Shown here piece by piece: positions 1 through 9,851 of a stretch of 44,317 bases of DNA (position 1 is its first letter; each line of letters starts with the position of its first letter). The notes under the pieces were generated by a model. That model saw only the letters and a list, made by a program, of their open reading frames with translations, ran no database searches and was not told the DNA's origin. The stretch comes from Spirochaetales bacterium. GTDB lineage: Bacteria; Spirochaetota; Spirochaetia; JAFGXN01. The translations under genes were made by a program, and so were the position numbers. The stretch covers positions 1 through 44,317 of the forward strand of contig JAFGXN010000118.1 of assembly GCA_016936615.1 (NCBI GenBank), given 5' to 3'.

Positions 1-2022
1 CCGGGAGAGAATTTCTGAGTCAGATCCACTGTTCCACTCTTCCGAAGTTGGTATAACTAGTTTGTCGTTTGAGTATCTGTTGAAAAATCCGAGTCTTCCT
101 GTTGAAATTTGGCTTGTATGTCTAGCCCCTTTTAATCCTCGAGGTCCATTGGTATCTAGCTTCTCCGAAAGAAGATCTTCGATCATCATCGAGCAGAGCT
201 CGTTTGACCATGTCTCTATGTTGACAACTCCTTGTTTAATCTTCTGGTGAAAATGTATCATGTGTTGGAGTTCGTGAGCTAGTGTTGATATTATTGAATC
301 TGGCTTGGAATCCTTTGGTGACCATGTACCTGTTCCTTTGTTTGCTCTCTCTCCGAATACCGTAGAGTTGAGTGTGAACATAATCTTCTGGTTTGAAAAT
401 TGGTGGGTTGAGCTCTTGTAGTTGTCTCGCGAGTAAAAATAACCAAGATAGTTCTCTGGGATATCAAACAGAAGAATGTGAATATCGCCATTAAATCCAA
501 TTACATTTGTGGGGATAGGGAAAAAGCTCCATTCTGAACCAATTAAACTTGTGACATAGTCGAATATATCGTTATCCAACCCCTCTTTAAGAAAAGAATT
601 TGCAAGAATCTCTAGTTTTTCTATATTGATTTTATCATTGTCTAGTCCTGCCTCTTCTGTCCAGATAGGATTATCTGATCTGTCTTTGTCAGCAACCCAG
701 ATCTTGAGTGACCTGCGAGGTGTATCTTCTATGTTGTTGTTATTTATATCTACTCCGATGTCCTCTCGTTCAAAACGTAATGTTGCCTGTATCTCATTGT
801 CCTCATAATCGTAGAACTTATTTGGATCTCCAATCCCTCGAGAAGAGCGAATTGTCTCTACTGGTGCGGAATAATCTGGTCTTTCGTTAAACTTTGTAAC
901 GCTTGGAGGCGCTCCGATGCTCATATTTGGATTGGAAAAATTAAGAGAGCCTGAGGGTGTGACGATATTCTCCCGATTGATATAGACAAAGTAGAGATTC
1001 TCGTTGTTTAGCCGGGTTTTGTAGTTTATTGTTCCATTCTCAGTTAGATACTCAATATTGAAATTTCCTCCTACATTGATGCTTTTATCGACTATAAGCA
1101 CAGATATAGAGTCTTCGCTGATTGTTTGATCATTCAGCCTTAGCTTTACGTTGATTGTGAACTCGGAGGAGATATCTACTTCGCGGTAGAAGTTAAAGCT
1201 GGAACTATTTTCATCTGTCTGTCGTATTCCGTCAACAAACCACTGATAGCTTAGACCGTCAATGATCGGGGCGACAGTTGTCTGGACTGTTATTTGGGAA
1301 TATTTGCCGATTTCACTAAACTCCGGGAGGTTGGATATGATTATTTCTGGGGTTGAGCCCTCTTTTTTTACAAAAATTTCAGTATTCAATGGTGTAGAGT
1401 ATCCAGCTGTCGGGTGGATTGCGATCATTCTCAGGTAGTGGTGTTCTTTTGTCGGAGTAAATCTATATGAGAGATTATTATCTTCTTTTAGTTGATCATC
1501 TAACCGCCATTGTATCTTCCAGTCGTCGATTTCGTAAGCGCCTTCTCTGTTTTTAGCCTTGGCTAGTAGCTCTATCGATTCATTCTCTGTGAGGAGAAGT
1601 TTGTTGAATATTTGCTCTTGGGTAGCTCTATTTACTATGTAGATCTCTGGCGCGTTTTTTCCTAGAACTTGAATTCTTATCTCATGCTCTTTATAATTAT
1701 TGACATTTGTTACTTGGTATATGACGACCTTTACTTTGTATGTCTGGATATCCTTTAGAGGGGCTCTTGAAAAGGTGAAGACTCTTTCATCAGCATCCAT
1801 CAGTTGATCATCGACATACCAGGAGAATCCAACTTTTTCATCAGTTGTAAGGTTGTACTCTGCTGAAATCTCGAGAGGTTCGTTGTATTTTAGGATTCTA
1901 TTTGGAGAGCCATCAGAATATGAAAAAAAGACATTCTTTATTGATAGATTTTCTACTACATATGGCGGGCAAGCAAAGAGAAATATAACAAAAAAAAGTT
2001 GGATATACCTTAAAATTTTCAA
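1..2022 (-). CDS. Lipoprotein metallopeptidase (M30/hyicolysin-like) with N-terminal Ig/PKD-like repeats; 3' end truncated by the window edge
   Basis: Missing from the ORF track because it runs off the edge. I read it on the minus strand from TTG (2022-2020), with GGAAGG upstream, giving MKILRYIQLFFVIFLFACPPYVV (lipobox LFAC). In the same frame: ...GDIHILLFDIPENYLGYFYSRDNYKSSTHQFSNQKIMFTLNST... then STLAHELQHMIHF (HExxH, His codon first base at 276). Confidence 0.8.
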   Translation of the reverse strand, partial: MKILRYIQLFFVIFLFACPPYVVENLSIKNVFFSYSDGSPNRILKYNEPLEISAEYNLTTDEKVGFSWYVDDQLMDADERVFTFSRAPLKDIQTYKVKVVIYQVTNVNNYKEHEIRIQVLGKNAPEIYIVNRATQEQIFNKLLLTENESIELLAKAKNREGAYEIDDWKIQWRLDDQLKEDNNLSYRFTPTKEHHYLRMIAIHPTAGYSTPLNTEIFVKKEGSTPEIIISNLPEFSEIGKYSQITVQTTVAPIIDGLSYQWFVDGIRQTDENSSSFNFYREVDISSEFTINVKLRLNDQTISEDSISVLIVDKSINVGGNFNIEYLTENGTINYKTRLNNENLYFVYINRENIVTPSGSLNFSNPNMSIGAPPSVTKFNERPDYSAPVETIRSSRGIGDPNKFYDYEDNEIQATLRFEREDIGVDINNNNIEDTPRRSLKIWVADKDRSDNPIWTEEAGLDNDKINIEKLEILANSFLKEGLDNDIFDYVTSLIGSEWSFFPIPTNVIGFNGDIHILLFDIPENYLGYFYSRDNYKSSTHQFSNQKIMFTLNSTVFGERANKGTGTWSPKDSKPDSIISTLAHELQHMIHFHQKIKQGVVNIETWSNELCSMMIEDLLSEKLDTNGPRGLKGARHTSQISTGRLGFFNRYSNDKLVIPTSEEWNSGSDSEILSR

Positions 2023-2094
2023 TTTTTCCTTCCAGATTGTGTATCAAATATAAGGCATTAATTCCCACGAGGCAAGGTTAAAAATAAAGATTAA

Positions 2095-2685
2095 TTACTC
2101 TTTGCCAACATTTACTGCTATCTTGTTTGATGAGATTTGCTCGATCAGATTTTCAAGGATTTCGGTTATTGGGCTGTAAAATGCAGTGTCGATTGTATTG
2201 GAGATTGATTCAGCCTCTTCTTCTGAAAGTTCTGTTTCGTTGTAGACTTCGAGTGTTGTCATCATCTGCATTACCAAATCTTTGAGCATCTCCTTCTCGT
2301 TTGTTAGGGTTAGCTTTTCGTAGGTCTCTATTTCAGCAAGATATTTGTCTATATATGAGTGCCTTTCCTCTATTTCAGCTGTTATGTCGCAACCATCGAA
2401 GAACTCTGTAGTAAGGTCAAACAGGTTGTAGACAATATTTGAGTACTCATAGAACTCTTTCTTTATTATGTTGTACTCTTCTCGGATATCATCCCAGACA
2501 AAGTAGAGGTCTAGTGTGGAGTTGTATATTGGCTTTTTGTCAGATTTGGCTGACTTTAGCGATTTCTCAATTAGATTGCGTGTTCCAGGAATCTTTTTCC
2601 CAATAAATTCTAAAGTGGCATTTATTATCTCTGTAGGATTCTCATCTTTAATCACAAAATCATGCTCAGTATAAAAAGTTCTCAT
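2095..2685 (-). CDS. Hypothetical protein, mostly helical/acidic, no recognised family
   Basis: ORF track; ATG at 2685 preceded by GAAGGAG (track starts at GTG 2688). Confidence 0.7.
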   Translation of the reverse strand: MRTFYTEHDFVIKDENPTEIINATLEFIGKKIPGTRNLIEKSLKSAKSDKKPIYNSTLDLYFVWDDIREEYNIIKKEFYEYSNIVYNLFDLTTEFFDGCDITAEIEERHSYIDKYLAEIETYEKLTLTNEKEMLKDLVMQMMTTLEVYNETELSEEEAESISNTIDTAFYSPITEILENLIEQISSNKIAVNVGKE

Positions 2686-2740
2686 CACAACTCCTTCAAT
2701 AGGCTATACTATAGCCTATTTTAATTTTTTTTTCATCACA

Positions 2741-4108
2741 TTAGAAGCTATTTTCGGGAAATTTCTTTACAGTTAGTTTTGGGTCAAGATTTATTGGTAT
2801 ATTATATCCATCTAGATCCTGCTTTGTTACTGGAACCCATAGACATGCGCCTGGTCCAATCTCTTCTGGTGGAGAGGTTGTCTGTATTGCTGTAAAGTCG
2901 TATACATCGCTCTCCTCTCTGTATCCGTAGACGCCTTCCTTGTTGAATTTGTTGGCAATATGGTAGTGGATTAGGATCTCTTCGAAGTTAGGGAAGGTTG
3001 CAAAGTCTACTTTTTTCATTACGCTTTCTATCGCTCGGTAATCTCCATATTTGGACTGGACTATCTCAGAGTAGATTGTTGGGTTAGTTCGAGATTGCCT
3101 TGCTTGTAATCTAAGGTATTGGATAAAGGTGTATGACATTGCATAGTCTTCGAGATCGTTTTCGAAGGTTACAAGTGGGTGGCCGTTGGCAATTTTGCTA
3201 GAGTACTTCATGTAGCTGATTCTGCTGTAGTTGGGTTCCTCAGAATAGATTGTCTCAGCAGATTCAGAGAGACCTTCATCTATCCACAGATCCATCTCTG
3301 GCAGATTGTTCATTATTACTCTGCGGCCGTAGCTAATCATATGCTGGTATTCGTGTGCAATTGTTCTGAGTTGTAGGTCGCTCAATGGGTGTGCTGCGTT
3401 TAGATTGATGTAAAATATTTCTCCACCGTTGCTATTGCTTATGTTTGAGTACAGATCGCCTTTGTAGAAATATCCACAGACTCTGCTTTCTGGGTAGTGG
3501 AAGAATGCTGAGGCAGACATCGCAAAGTAGAGGATTATTACCTGGTTGTTGCCGTCAAGGTCTGTAGGTGTTCCAAAAAAACTTGTTACAGCTGGATCTA
3601 TCTCCTCTTCGAAGATCTGGCCAGCAGTGTTGTAGCTTGTATCTGAGACATAGGTTGTTGTCTTTGTGGGGTATGCCCCTTTCTCTACAAAGACTAGAGC
3701 CTTAGATGTCGCAGTTCCATACTTCTTTTCTGCTGTAATCTTGTAGTATGTTCCAGCTGACGAGTAGACGTAGAATTCTGCCTCCTCTGTCTGGTAATTT
3801 ACCTTTTGTGCTGGGATATATTGCATGCTTCGAGATGTAGAATAAGCCTCTTCCTGGATTGGAATCATCAGGTCTTTGATGTAATTGTCGGTCTCTTCCG
3901 CGGCTTTTTGTGCTATTAAGGTTCTTGCATTAACCTTAGGTAGCTTGTTAATTTTTGCAGAAATAGATGAGGGATTTCCAGAATTATTCATTACCATGAT
4001 ATAATTACTCTCATCTGGATCTGCAGCAGGAAGAGGCTCAAATCTACAAGAGAAGAAGGTTGCTATTATTGTTGTTAGTAAAATTAGTAATCCGATTGCT
4101 TTTTTCAT
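2741..4108 (-). CDS. Lipoprotein zinc metallopeptidase, M30/hyicolysin-like
   Basis: Signal peptide plus lipobox (LLTTIIATFFSC); TIAHEYQHMISYG (HExxH) followed by WIDEGLSE; SD AGGAG 7 nt before ATG. Confidence 0.8.
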   Translation of the reverse strand: MKKAIGLLILLTTIIATFFSCRFEPLPAADPDESNYIMVMNNSGNPSSISAKINKLPKVNARTLIAQKAAEETDNYIKDLMIPIQEEAYSTSRSMQYIPAQKVNYQTEEAEFYVYSSAGTYYKITAEKKYGTATSKALVFVEKGAYPTKTTTYVSDTSYNTAGQIFEEEIDPAVTSFFGTPTDLDGNNQVIILYFAMSASAFFHYPESRVCGYFYKGDLYSNISNSNGGEIFYINLNAAHPLSDLQLRTIAHEYQHMISYGRRVIMNNLPEMDLWIDEGLSESAETIYSEEPNYSRISYMKYSSKIANGHPLVTFENDLEDYAMSYTFIQYLRLQARQSRTNPTIYSEIVQSKYGDYRAIESVMKKVDFATFPNFEEILIHYHIANKFNKEGVYGYREESDVYDFTAIQTTSPPEEIGPGACLWVPVTKQDLDGYNIPINLDPKLTVKKFPENSF

Positions 4109-4186
4109 GTGCTATCTCCTAATAATTTAAGTATTAGAGATATTGGATAAAAAAGCAAATTTTGATAAATTTATTTTATTGATATT

Positions 4187-4684
4187 TTAGAGAAATGTGA
4201 TTTTTGAAAAAAAGTCTTCAACCTCTTTTTTTGTAAGATTTTCTTGAGAAAAGGATGAGGCTTGAAGTATTATTTGAGTCTGTGCGTGGTCGATAAGCCT
4301 GATTCTGATGTACTCCTCTCTATTGCCAGTTCGACGCGATAGGATAATTGAGTTGTCTGGTCTTTGTTCTAGGATTTTATCGTTTTCATTTGTGCTAGTG
4401 ATGCTTTCTAGTTGCTCATGGGCTTTGCTCTCTCCTGGTTCGTAGCTAGTTGAGGTTAGGCTTAATCTAAGATCTCTCTTTGTGTATCTCATGTAAATTG
4501 TATGCTGGGTTGCAATTTTCTTCTCATTTACATCTGTGAGGAGATCCTTTCCTTGAATTATTTGAATTTTTTCCTTAGGTATTTCAAATTTTATTCCAAT
4601 CTCTTCAATCTGAATCTCCTGTGTCTTAGTGCAGCTCGAGAGTATCAATATGAGAAGGATGCTAGCCATTCGAAGTCTATTCAA
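4187..4684 (-). CDS. Small lipoprotein, unknown function
   Basis: MASILLILILSSCTK lipobox; TTG start overlaps the end of the upstream MBL gene. Start uncertain (ATG 4669 possible). Confidence 0.65.
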   Translation of the reverse strand: MNRLRMASILLILILSSCTKTQEIQIEEIGIKFEIPKEKIQIIQGKDLLTDVNEKKIATQHTIYMRYTKRDLRLSLTSTSYEPGESKAHEQLESITSTNENDKILEQRPDNSIILSRRTGNREEYIRIRLIDHAQTQIILQASSFSQENLTKKEVEDFFSKITFL

Positions 4685-5600
4685 TTATTATTTCCTCTTT
4701 CTCTTTTGACATGAAACATTGGGTATTGCTACCAGCTTTTTTTAGCATGTTTTTATAGAACTTTTCAATTTTATCTAGTTTAGCATCGTCTGACATTGGG
4801 TCGTGATGAAAAAAAGCAAGGGTCTTGACGTTTGCCTTGTGCGCAGAGTTTACTACCCAGTTGTATGTTGAGTGTCCCCAGCCTACTTTCCCTTTGTTGT
4901 ACTCTTCTGTTGTGTATTGGCTATCGTGAATAAGAAGGTCGGTATCTTTGAAAAATTGTAGTATCTTGTTATTTTCCTGTTTTGCTGCAATATCTCCTTC
5001 TCGTGCTGCCTCTTCATCATATTTTGGATCATTTGGGTCAGTTGGGAAGAGGTTTCGAAATGGTTCTGTGTCATAGCAGGTTGTTACTGTCTTTCCTTTG
5101 TAGGTGAACTTGTAACCAAGGCACAATATCGGGTGGTTGAGGTATTTTGTCTGAACTGTTAGCCCATCGCCGAGATCTAGGGTACACTCTCTGAGGTGGT
5201 GGTAGTGTATTGTCGCAGAAAGCTCAGAATGCTTTACTGGGAAGTATCTATATTTTAGCTGTCCTCCAATTATCTCTTCTAACCCCTCGTTCTCGTATGT
5301 TACTGGTCCGTAGATATCAAGCTTTGTCCCTGGTATAAATATTGGTATGAAAAAAGGAAAGCCCATTATATGATCCCAGTGGGTGTGGGAGAAGAAAATT
5401 TGAGTCTTTATTGGGCCTTTGGGCAGGTCATTCCCCAACATGAAATTAGCTAGCTCGCGTATTCCGGAGCCAGCATCAATTATTACTAATCTATCGTCAA
5501 ATCTAAGCTCGATACACGCGGTGTTGCCTCCATATTTGACTGTTGTTGGTCCTGGACAGGGGATGGAGCCTCTAACTCCCCAAAATTTGACTTTTATCAT
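4677..5600 (-). CDS. MBL-fold metallo-hydrolase
   Basis: MIKVKFWGVRGSIPCPGPTTVKYGGNTACIEL and SHTHWDHIMGFPFF (HxHxDH) motifs. Confidence 0.9.
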   Translation of the reverse strand: MIKVKFWGVRGSIPCPGPTTVKYGGNTACIELRFDDRLVIIDAGSGIRELANFMLGNDLPKGPIKTQIFFSHTHWDHIMGFPFFIPIFIPGTKLDIYGPVTYENEGLEEIIGGQLKYRYFPVKHSELSATIHYHHLRECTLDLGDGLTVQTKYLNHPILCLGYKFTYKGKTVTTCYDTEPFRNLFPTDPNDPKYDEEAAREGDIAAKQENNKILQFFKDTDLLIHDSQYTTEEYNKGKVGWGHSTYNWVVNSAHKANVKTLAFFHHDPMSDDAKLDKIEKFYKNMLKKAGSNTQCFMSKEKEEIIIE

Positions 5601-5619
5601 TTTACTTTCTCCAAATAAT

Positions 5620-6489
5620 TTATGAAATATTTAAAAAGATTGTGGCTTTCTCAATCTCTGCTGTTACTACTTCTTCTATTTCATCAAGAATATCGAAGGA
5701 AATATCGAGATGTTTGAATATCTCTTCGTTCGGCTTCTCGGGAAATCTATTTCCTGCAAATCCAATCTCCAAAAAATTTGCAAAGTAATCTGCAATTGCA
5801 ACTGTGTAGAGGATTTCTTTGTTTTTCCCTTGGTATTTCTCTGGCTCATGATGATGGATGATTGCATCTGTTATTGATTCACCAACTTTCCATGTCTTTA
5901 AAATTAACAAACCAACCCTTGTGTGATCTATTGGCATTACCTTTCGCTCAGTCAAGAAAAGCGATTCATTCTTTCTGTCAGACATTGTCATTGCCATTAG
6001 ATACTTCTCGCTAAAGATGCTATTGAGCGGAATCTTCCCTATATCGTGAAGCAACCCTGCAATAAAGAACTCTTCTATCATGTTTACATCTATCTTTCTT
6101 CGTTTAGCAATATATTTTGCAATTACAGCAACACCAAGAGAGTGTTTCCAGAACCCATCCATATCGATAGCTGAGAACTGATTCTTATTTTTAAGCCTTG
6201 TTAAAACTGCAGTACTCAGTGCAAGGTTCTTTACTGTGTTTATTCCTAGCATTATTATTGCACGGGCAAGAGAGGTTATCTCATGTGGTAGTCCGTAGTA
6301 TGCGGAGTTGATTAGCTTCATGATCTTTGCCATTAGCACTGGATCGAGGCTTATTATTCTGTTCAAGTCAGCTGGAGAGGCGTTTGGGTCATTACATATT
6401 TCAAGTATCTTTGCTACAGTTGTAGAAAGACTTGGCATCTGGTTGATATAGTTTATAATTTTTCGTATGTCTTTTTCTTTTTGATCCAT
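5620..6489 (-). CDS. HDOD-domain protein retaining HD motifs
   Basis: NQMPSLSTTVAKILEICNDPNASPADLNRIISLDPVLMAKIMKLINSAYYG; LLHDIGKIPL; IIHHHEPE. Confidence 0.85.
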   Translation of the reverse strand: MDQKEKDIRKIINYINQMPSLSTTVAKILEICNDPNASPADLNRIISLDPVLMAKIMKLINSAYYGLPHEITSLARAIIMLGINTVKNLALSTAVLTRLKNKNQFSAIDMDGFWKHSLGVAVIAKYIAKRRKIDVNMIEEFFIAGLLHDIGKIPLNSIFSEKYLMAMTMSDRKNESLFLTERKVMPIDHTRVGLLILKTWKVGESITDAIIHHHEPEKYQGKNKEILYTVAIADYFANFLEIGFAGNRFPEKPNEEIFKHLDISFDILDEIEEVVTAEIEKATIFLNIS

Positions 6490-6491
6490 TA

Positions 6492-8021
6492 CTATTCTTG
6501 CTCCAGTGTTCTGTATACTTTTGCTGGTCTTGCTGATACTTCTGTTGAGAAATTGCTAAAGTTTGGAACACTTGCTTTATCATAAGCTACGACAGCAAAA
6601 AAGTAAAGAGTTCCGTTTTTAAGATTTTCAATAGTTATAGAATTTTTGTCTCCTATGTCTGCTGGTGAGCTGCCGATTGAGCCGCCTTCACCGAAATAGA
6701 ATCCAGGAGCAGTTCCATAATATATCCTGTATCCCGCAATATTGGGATCGCCGACTTCATTCCAGGTAAGAGTTACCTTTCCATCCCCTGGAGTCGCCTT
6801 TATATTCATTGGAGGAAGAGGTTTAGAATGTTTTATATAGAAAAAATCTGATTCCCCGACAATGGGGCTATATTCCGAGTAGGTTCCTGGTAACAGTTCA
6901 AAGAGAAATTGGATATATCTCCCTTTCCCATCTAGTCTGAGCTCTGTTTTATTAGCGATTGGTGTCCAGAGGCTATCTGAAAGATAGTTTTCTTGGAAAA
7001 ACTCATTTGTGTTATACCATGTTAGCATTTTTGTTGTCTCTTCTGTTGTTCTGTAATATATGAAAACGTCGGAGTTGTTGTTGTTTATTATTTGCGTCTC
7101 AATTCTTGTTAAAATTGAGTCAGAAGTCTGTAGGTCTATTGGGTTTGTTACGATAAATCCAAAGTCTTTGAACTTTTTCATTAAAAAAGAGGTCTCAAAT
7201 CTGTTCTGAATTCTAATCTCGTCTAGCTTCCCTGTAAAATTATCCCCAAAGGTTATCTGACTTTCTGCTTCACCAATCTTTGGAAGAAAGACTGTCCCAC
7301 CTTCGTGCGAGGAGGTTGTGATAAACTTAATGTCTTGCGGGATGTTGTCTTTGAGATACTCTAGCTTTCCCGAGATGCTGTCAAACCTGATTGCGTGATG
7401 GCTCCAGGTGTATGGGATTAGGCTTTCGTAGGATGAGAGGTTTATTGAGTGTACATTGCTACCTGAGTTGAAAAAATTGTAGAACATCCAGTTTATTTTT
7501 CTATCTGATATTGTGCATGTGACAAACTGATTTACAATTTTATTGCCTGTTCGATAGGCATTGCTCCAGTGAAAAATTGTCTCTTTTTTTCCCATTGACG
7601 AAGGGTTGAGGCGAAACTCTAAGGTGAAGTCTTCAATCTTACTTGTTCTATGAAAAATTGAGGTTGGTTCCGGTCTCAATACTAACTTTTTATTTGAGCC
7701 AGAAAAATATCCTGAGAATTGTCCTAATCCAGCACCGATGTCGGTGATTTCAGGGAATTCTAGAACTGTGTAGGCGCCTGCGACCTTTAGCTTTTCTTCA
7801 AAGTGTACGAGAAGGTCTGTTGAGTCGTCATGTTTGTAGGATTCATTTTGCAGGCTGATTGTTGGCTTGTCATGAATTCCTGGTAATATATTTATATTTC
7901 GTGCCAGAAGTATGTTTTCGCCTCTCCATTCTATTTTTTCCTTAGAGAAATCAGATATATTTGCATATAAATTGTTTATTAAAAGTAAAAAGCTTGTTAG
8001 TATTATAAATATGTTTTTCAT
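6492..8021 (-). CDS. Exported LamG-like / fibronectin type III domain protein
   Basis: N-terminal signal peptide; FTLEFRLNPSS...GKLDEIRIQNR LamG-like region; C-terminal FN3 (PPMNIKATPGDGKVTLTWNEVGDPNIAGYRIYYGT). Confidence 0.75.
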   Translation of the reverse strand: MKNIFIILTSFLLLINNLYANISDFSKEKIEWRGENILLARNINILPGIHDKPTISLQNESYKHDDSTDLLVHFEEKLKVAGAYTVLEFPEITDIGAGLGQFSGYFSGSNKKLVLRPEPTSIFHRTSKIEDFTLEFRLNPSSMGKKETIFHWSNAYRTGNKIVNQFVTCTISDRKINWMFYNFFNSGSNVHSINLSSYESLIPYTWSHHAIRFDSISGKLEYLKDNIPQDIKFITTSSHEGGTVFLPKIGEAESQITFGDNFTGKLDEIRIQNRFETSFLMKKFKDFGFIVTNPIDLQTSDSILTRIETQIINNNNSDVFIYYRTTEETTKMLTWYNTNEFFQENYLSDSLWTPIANKTELRLDGKGRYIQFLFELLPGTYSEYSPIVGESDFFYIKHSKPLPPMNIKATPGDGKVTLTWNEVGDPNIAGYRIYYGTAPGFYFGEGGSIGSSPADIGDKNSITIENLKNGTLYFFAVVAYDKASVPNFSNFSTEVSARPAKVYRTLEQE

Positions 8022-8075
8022 TACTATTTTTATCGGATTTTTTTACCAAAATCTAATCTAAAATAAGAGGATAAT

Positions 8076-9851
8076 TTGAAAAAAAGCGAATTAAGTCTTT
8101 CAGATATACCTTCTTCTCCTGGTGTTTATCTGTATAAAGATGTTTCTGGCAATATAATCTATATCGGAAAGGCGAAAAATCTTAAAAAGAGGGTCTCGTC
8201 GTATTTTTCAGGAAAAAAAGATATAAAGACCTCTCTGCTTGTTAAGAGAATTGAAGATTTGGAGTTTATCATAACTAACTCTGAGTATGAGGCTTTGCTT
8301 CTTGAGAATAATTTGATAAAATCTCACAAGCCTAAATATAATATAAACTTGAAAGATGGGAAGACTTATCCTGTTGTTAGGATTACTAATGAAGAGTTCC
8401 CAAGGGTGTTTAAGACTCGGAGGATTATAAATGATGGCTCACGTTATTTTGGTCCTTTTCCCAATGCTACAATTCTTGATAGTGTCTTGGATTTGATTCA
8501 AAAAGAGTTCCCAATTAGAAGATGTCGAAATATTAAATCTCATAAGAGTCCTTGCCTCTATTATCATCTAGGTCTTTGCGCAGCACCTTGTGCTGGTTAT
8601 ATCACGAAAGATGAATATTCTAATATTATAGATGAGATTTCGCTAATCCTCGAAGGGAATTTGGAAAAAATAAAGCAGATGTTGAAGTCGAAGATGGAAG
8701 AGTTCTCAAAGGTGTTGAAGTTCGAGGAGGCTGCGAGGTATAGGGATTTTCTTGCTGGCGTTGGGGCTTTATTTGAGAAACAGGGGGTGGAGGTCTCAAG
8801 CGGAGAGACTAAGGATTATGTTGCTTTGTCTCGAGAGGGATCTCATTTAAGTTTTGCTGTCTTTCAGATATATGAAGGGAGGCTTTGCGGTCGGGATATT
8901 ATTCAGTTAGAGTCTTATTCGAGTGATGATGATGCTTTTTTGCAGTTCATGATGCAGTACTATCCGAAGTATCATCAACCTCCTTCGAGGATTTTTGTTG
9001 AATCTGCTGATTCGTTGGATTTGTTGAATAAGTTTTTTAAGGAGACTTTTGATTCTGAGATAGAGTTGCTAGTCCCTGAGAGTAAGCGGGATCTATCGGT
9101 CCTCAAGATGGCTAGAGAAAATTCAAAATTCGATTTAAATAAGCGGCTCAGGCGTGTGGGGCTTTCGAGTAGTTTGGAGATATTGAAACAGGCCTTGAAA
9201 CTTAGCGTTCTGCCTTCGCATATTGAGGGGTTTGATATCTCTCATTTTGGTGGAAAATTTACAATTGCCTCGTTAGTCTATTTTAAGAATGGGGTGCCTG
9301 ACAAATCAGAGTATCGATATTTCAAGATAAAGTCTGTGGGTGATGAGATTGATGATTATCAATCAATCCGAGAGGCTGTTGCAAGGCGGTATCGGAGAGT
9401 TTTGAATGAGGGGAAGCATTTTCCTGATTTAATTGTTATCGACGGGGGACTAGGCCAGGTCTCGGCAGCAAAGCAGATACTTGAGGCTTTGGGCTGTGAG
9501 GATTTTAATATTGTTGGGCTTGCGAAGCGGGAGGATCTAGTCATTTTTCCAGATGGAAAAAGTTTGAAATTGGAGAGCGGCAATGAGGGACTTCGTCTTC
9601 TGCAACATGTAAGAGACGAGACTCATCGCTTTGCTACGAATTTGAACAAGGATTTGCGAAATTCAGAGCTGAGGTTCTCACTTTTGGAGAAGGTTCCAGG
9701 TGTGGGGGCTGCCTATAGCAAGGTCATCATGGAGAAAATCTCTTCAGTCGAAGAGTTGAAGTTTATGTCGGCGGAGGAGTTGTCTGAGTTGACGAAGGTG
9801 CCGATTCGTGTTTGTCGTGGGATAGTTGAATTTTTTAATAGAGTTGATTGA
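8076..9851 (+). CDS. uvrC: Excinuclease ABC subunit C
   Basis: IPSSPGVYLYKDVSGNIIYIGKAKNLKKRVSSYF (GIY-YIG), UvrB-binding KMEEFSKVLKFEEAARYRD, C-terminal HhH; TTG start. Confidence 0.97.
   Translation: MKKSELSLSDIPSSPGVYLYKDVSGNIIYIGKAKNLKKRVSSYFSGKKDIKTSLLVKRIEDLEFIITNSEYEALLLENNLIKSHKPKYNINLKDGKTYPVVRITNEEFPRVFKTRRIINDGSRYFGPFPNATILDSVLDLIQKEFPIRRCRNIKSHKSPCLYYHLGLCAAPCAGYITKDEYSNIIDEISLILEGNLEKIKQMLKSKMEEFSKVLKFEEAARYRDFLAGVGALFEKQGVEVSSGETKDYVALSREGSHLSFAVFQIYEGRLCGRDIIQLESYSSDDDAFLQFMMQYYPKYHQPPSRIFVESADSLDLLNKFFKETFDSEIELLVPESKRDLSVLKMARENSKFDLNKRLRRVGLSSSLEILKQALKLSVLPSHIEGFDISHFGGKFTIASLVYFKNGVPDKSEYRYFKIKSVGDEIDDYQSIREAVARRYRRVLNEGKHFPDLIVIDGGLGQVSAAKQILEALGCEDFNIVGLAKREDLVIFPDGKSLKLESGNEGLRLLQHVRDETHRFATNLNKDLRNSELRFSLLEKVPGVGAAYSKVIMEKISSVEELKFMSAEELSELTKVPIRVCRGIVEFFNRVD

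Noticed and set aside
62-890. Short plus-strand ORFs (62-250, 626-808, 708-890, etc.)
   Set aside because: Antisense to the long minus-strand lipoprotein peptidase frame, which shows coherent protein motifs; no RBS or family evidence.
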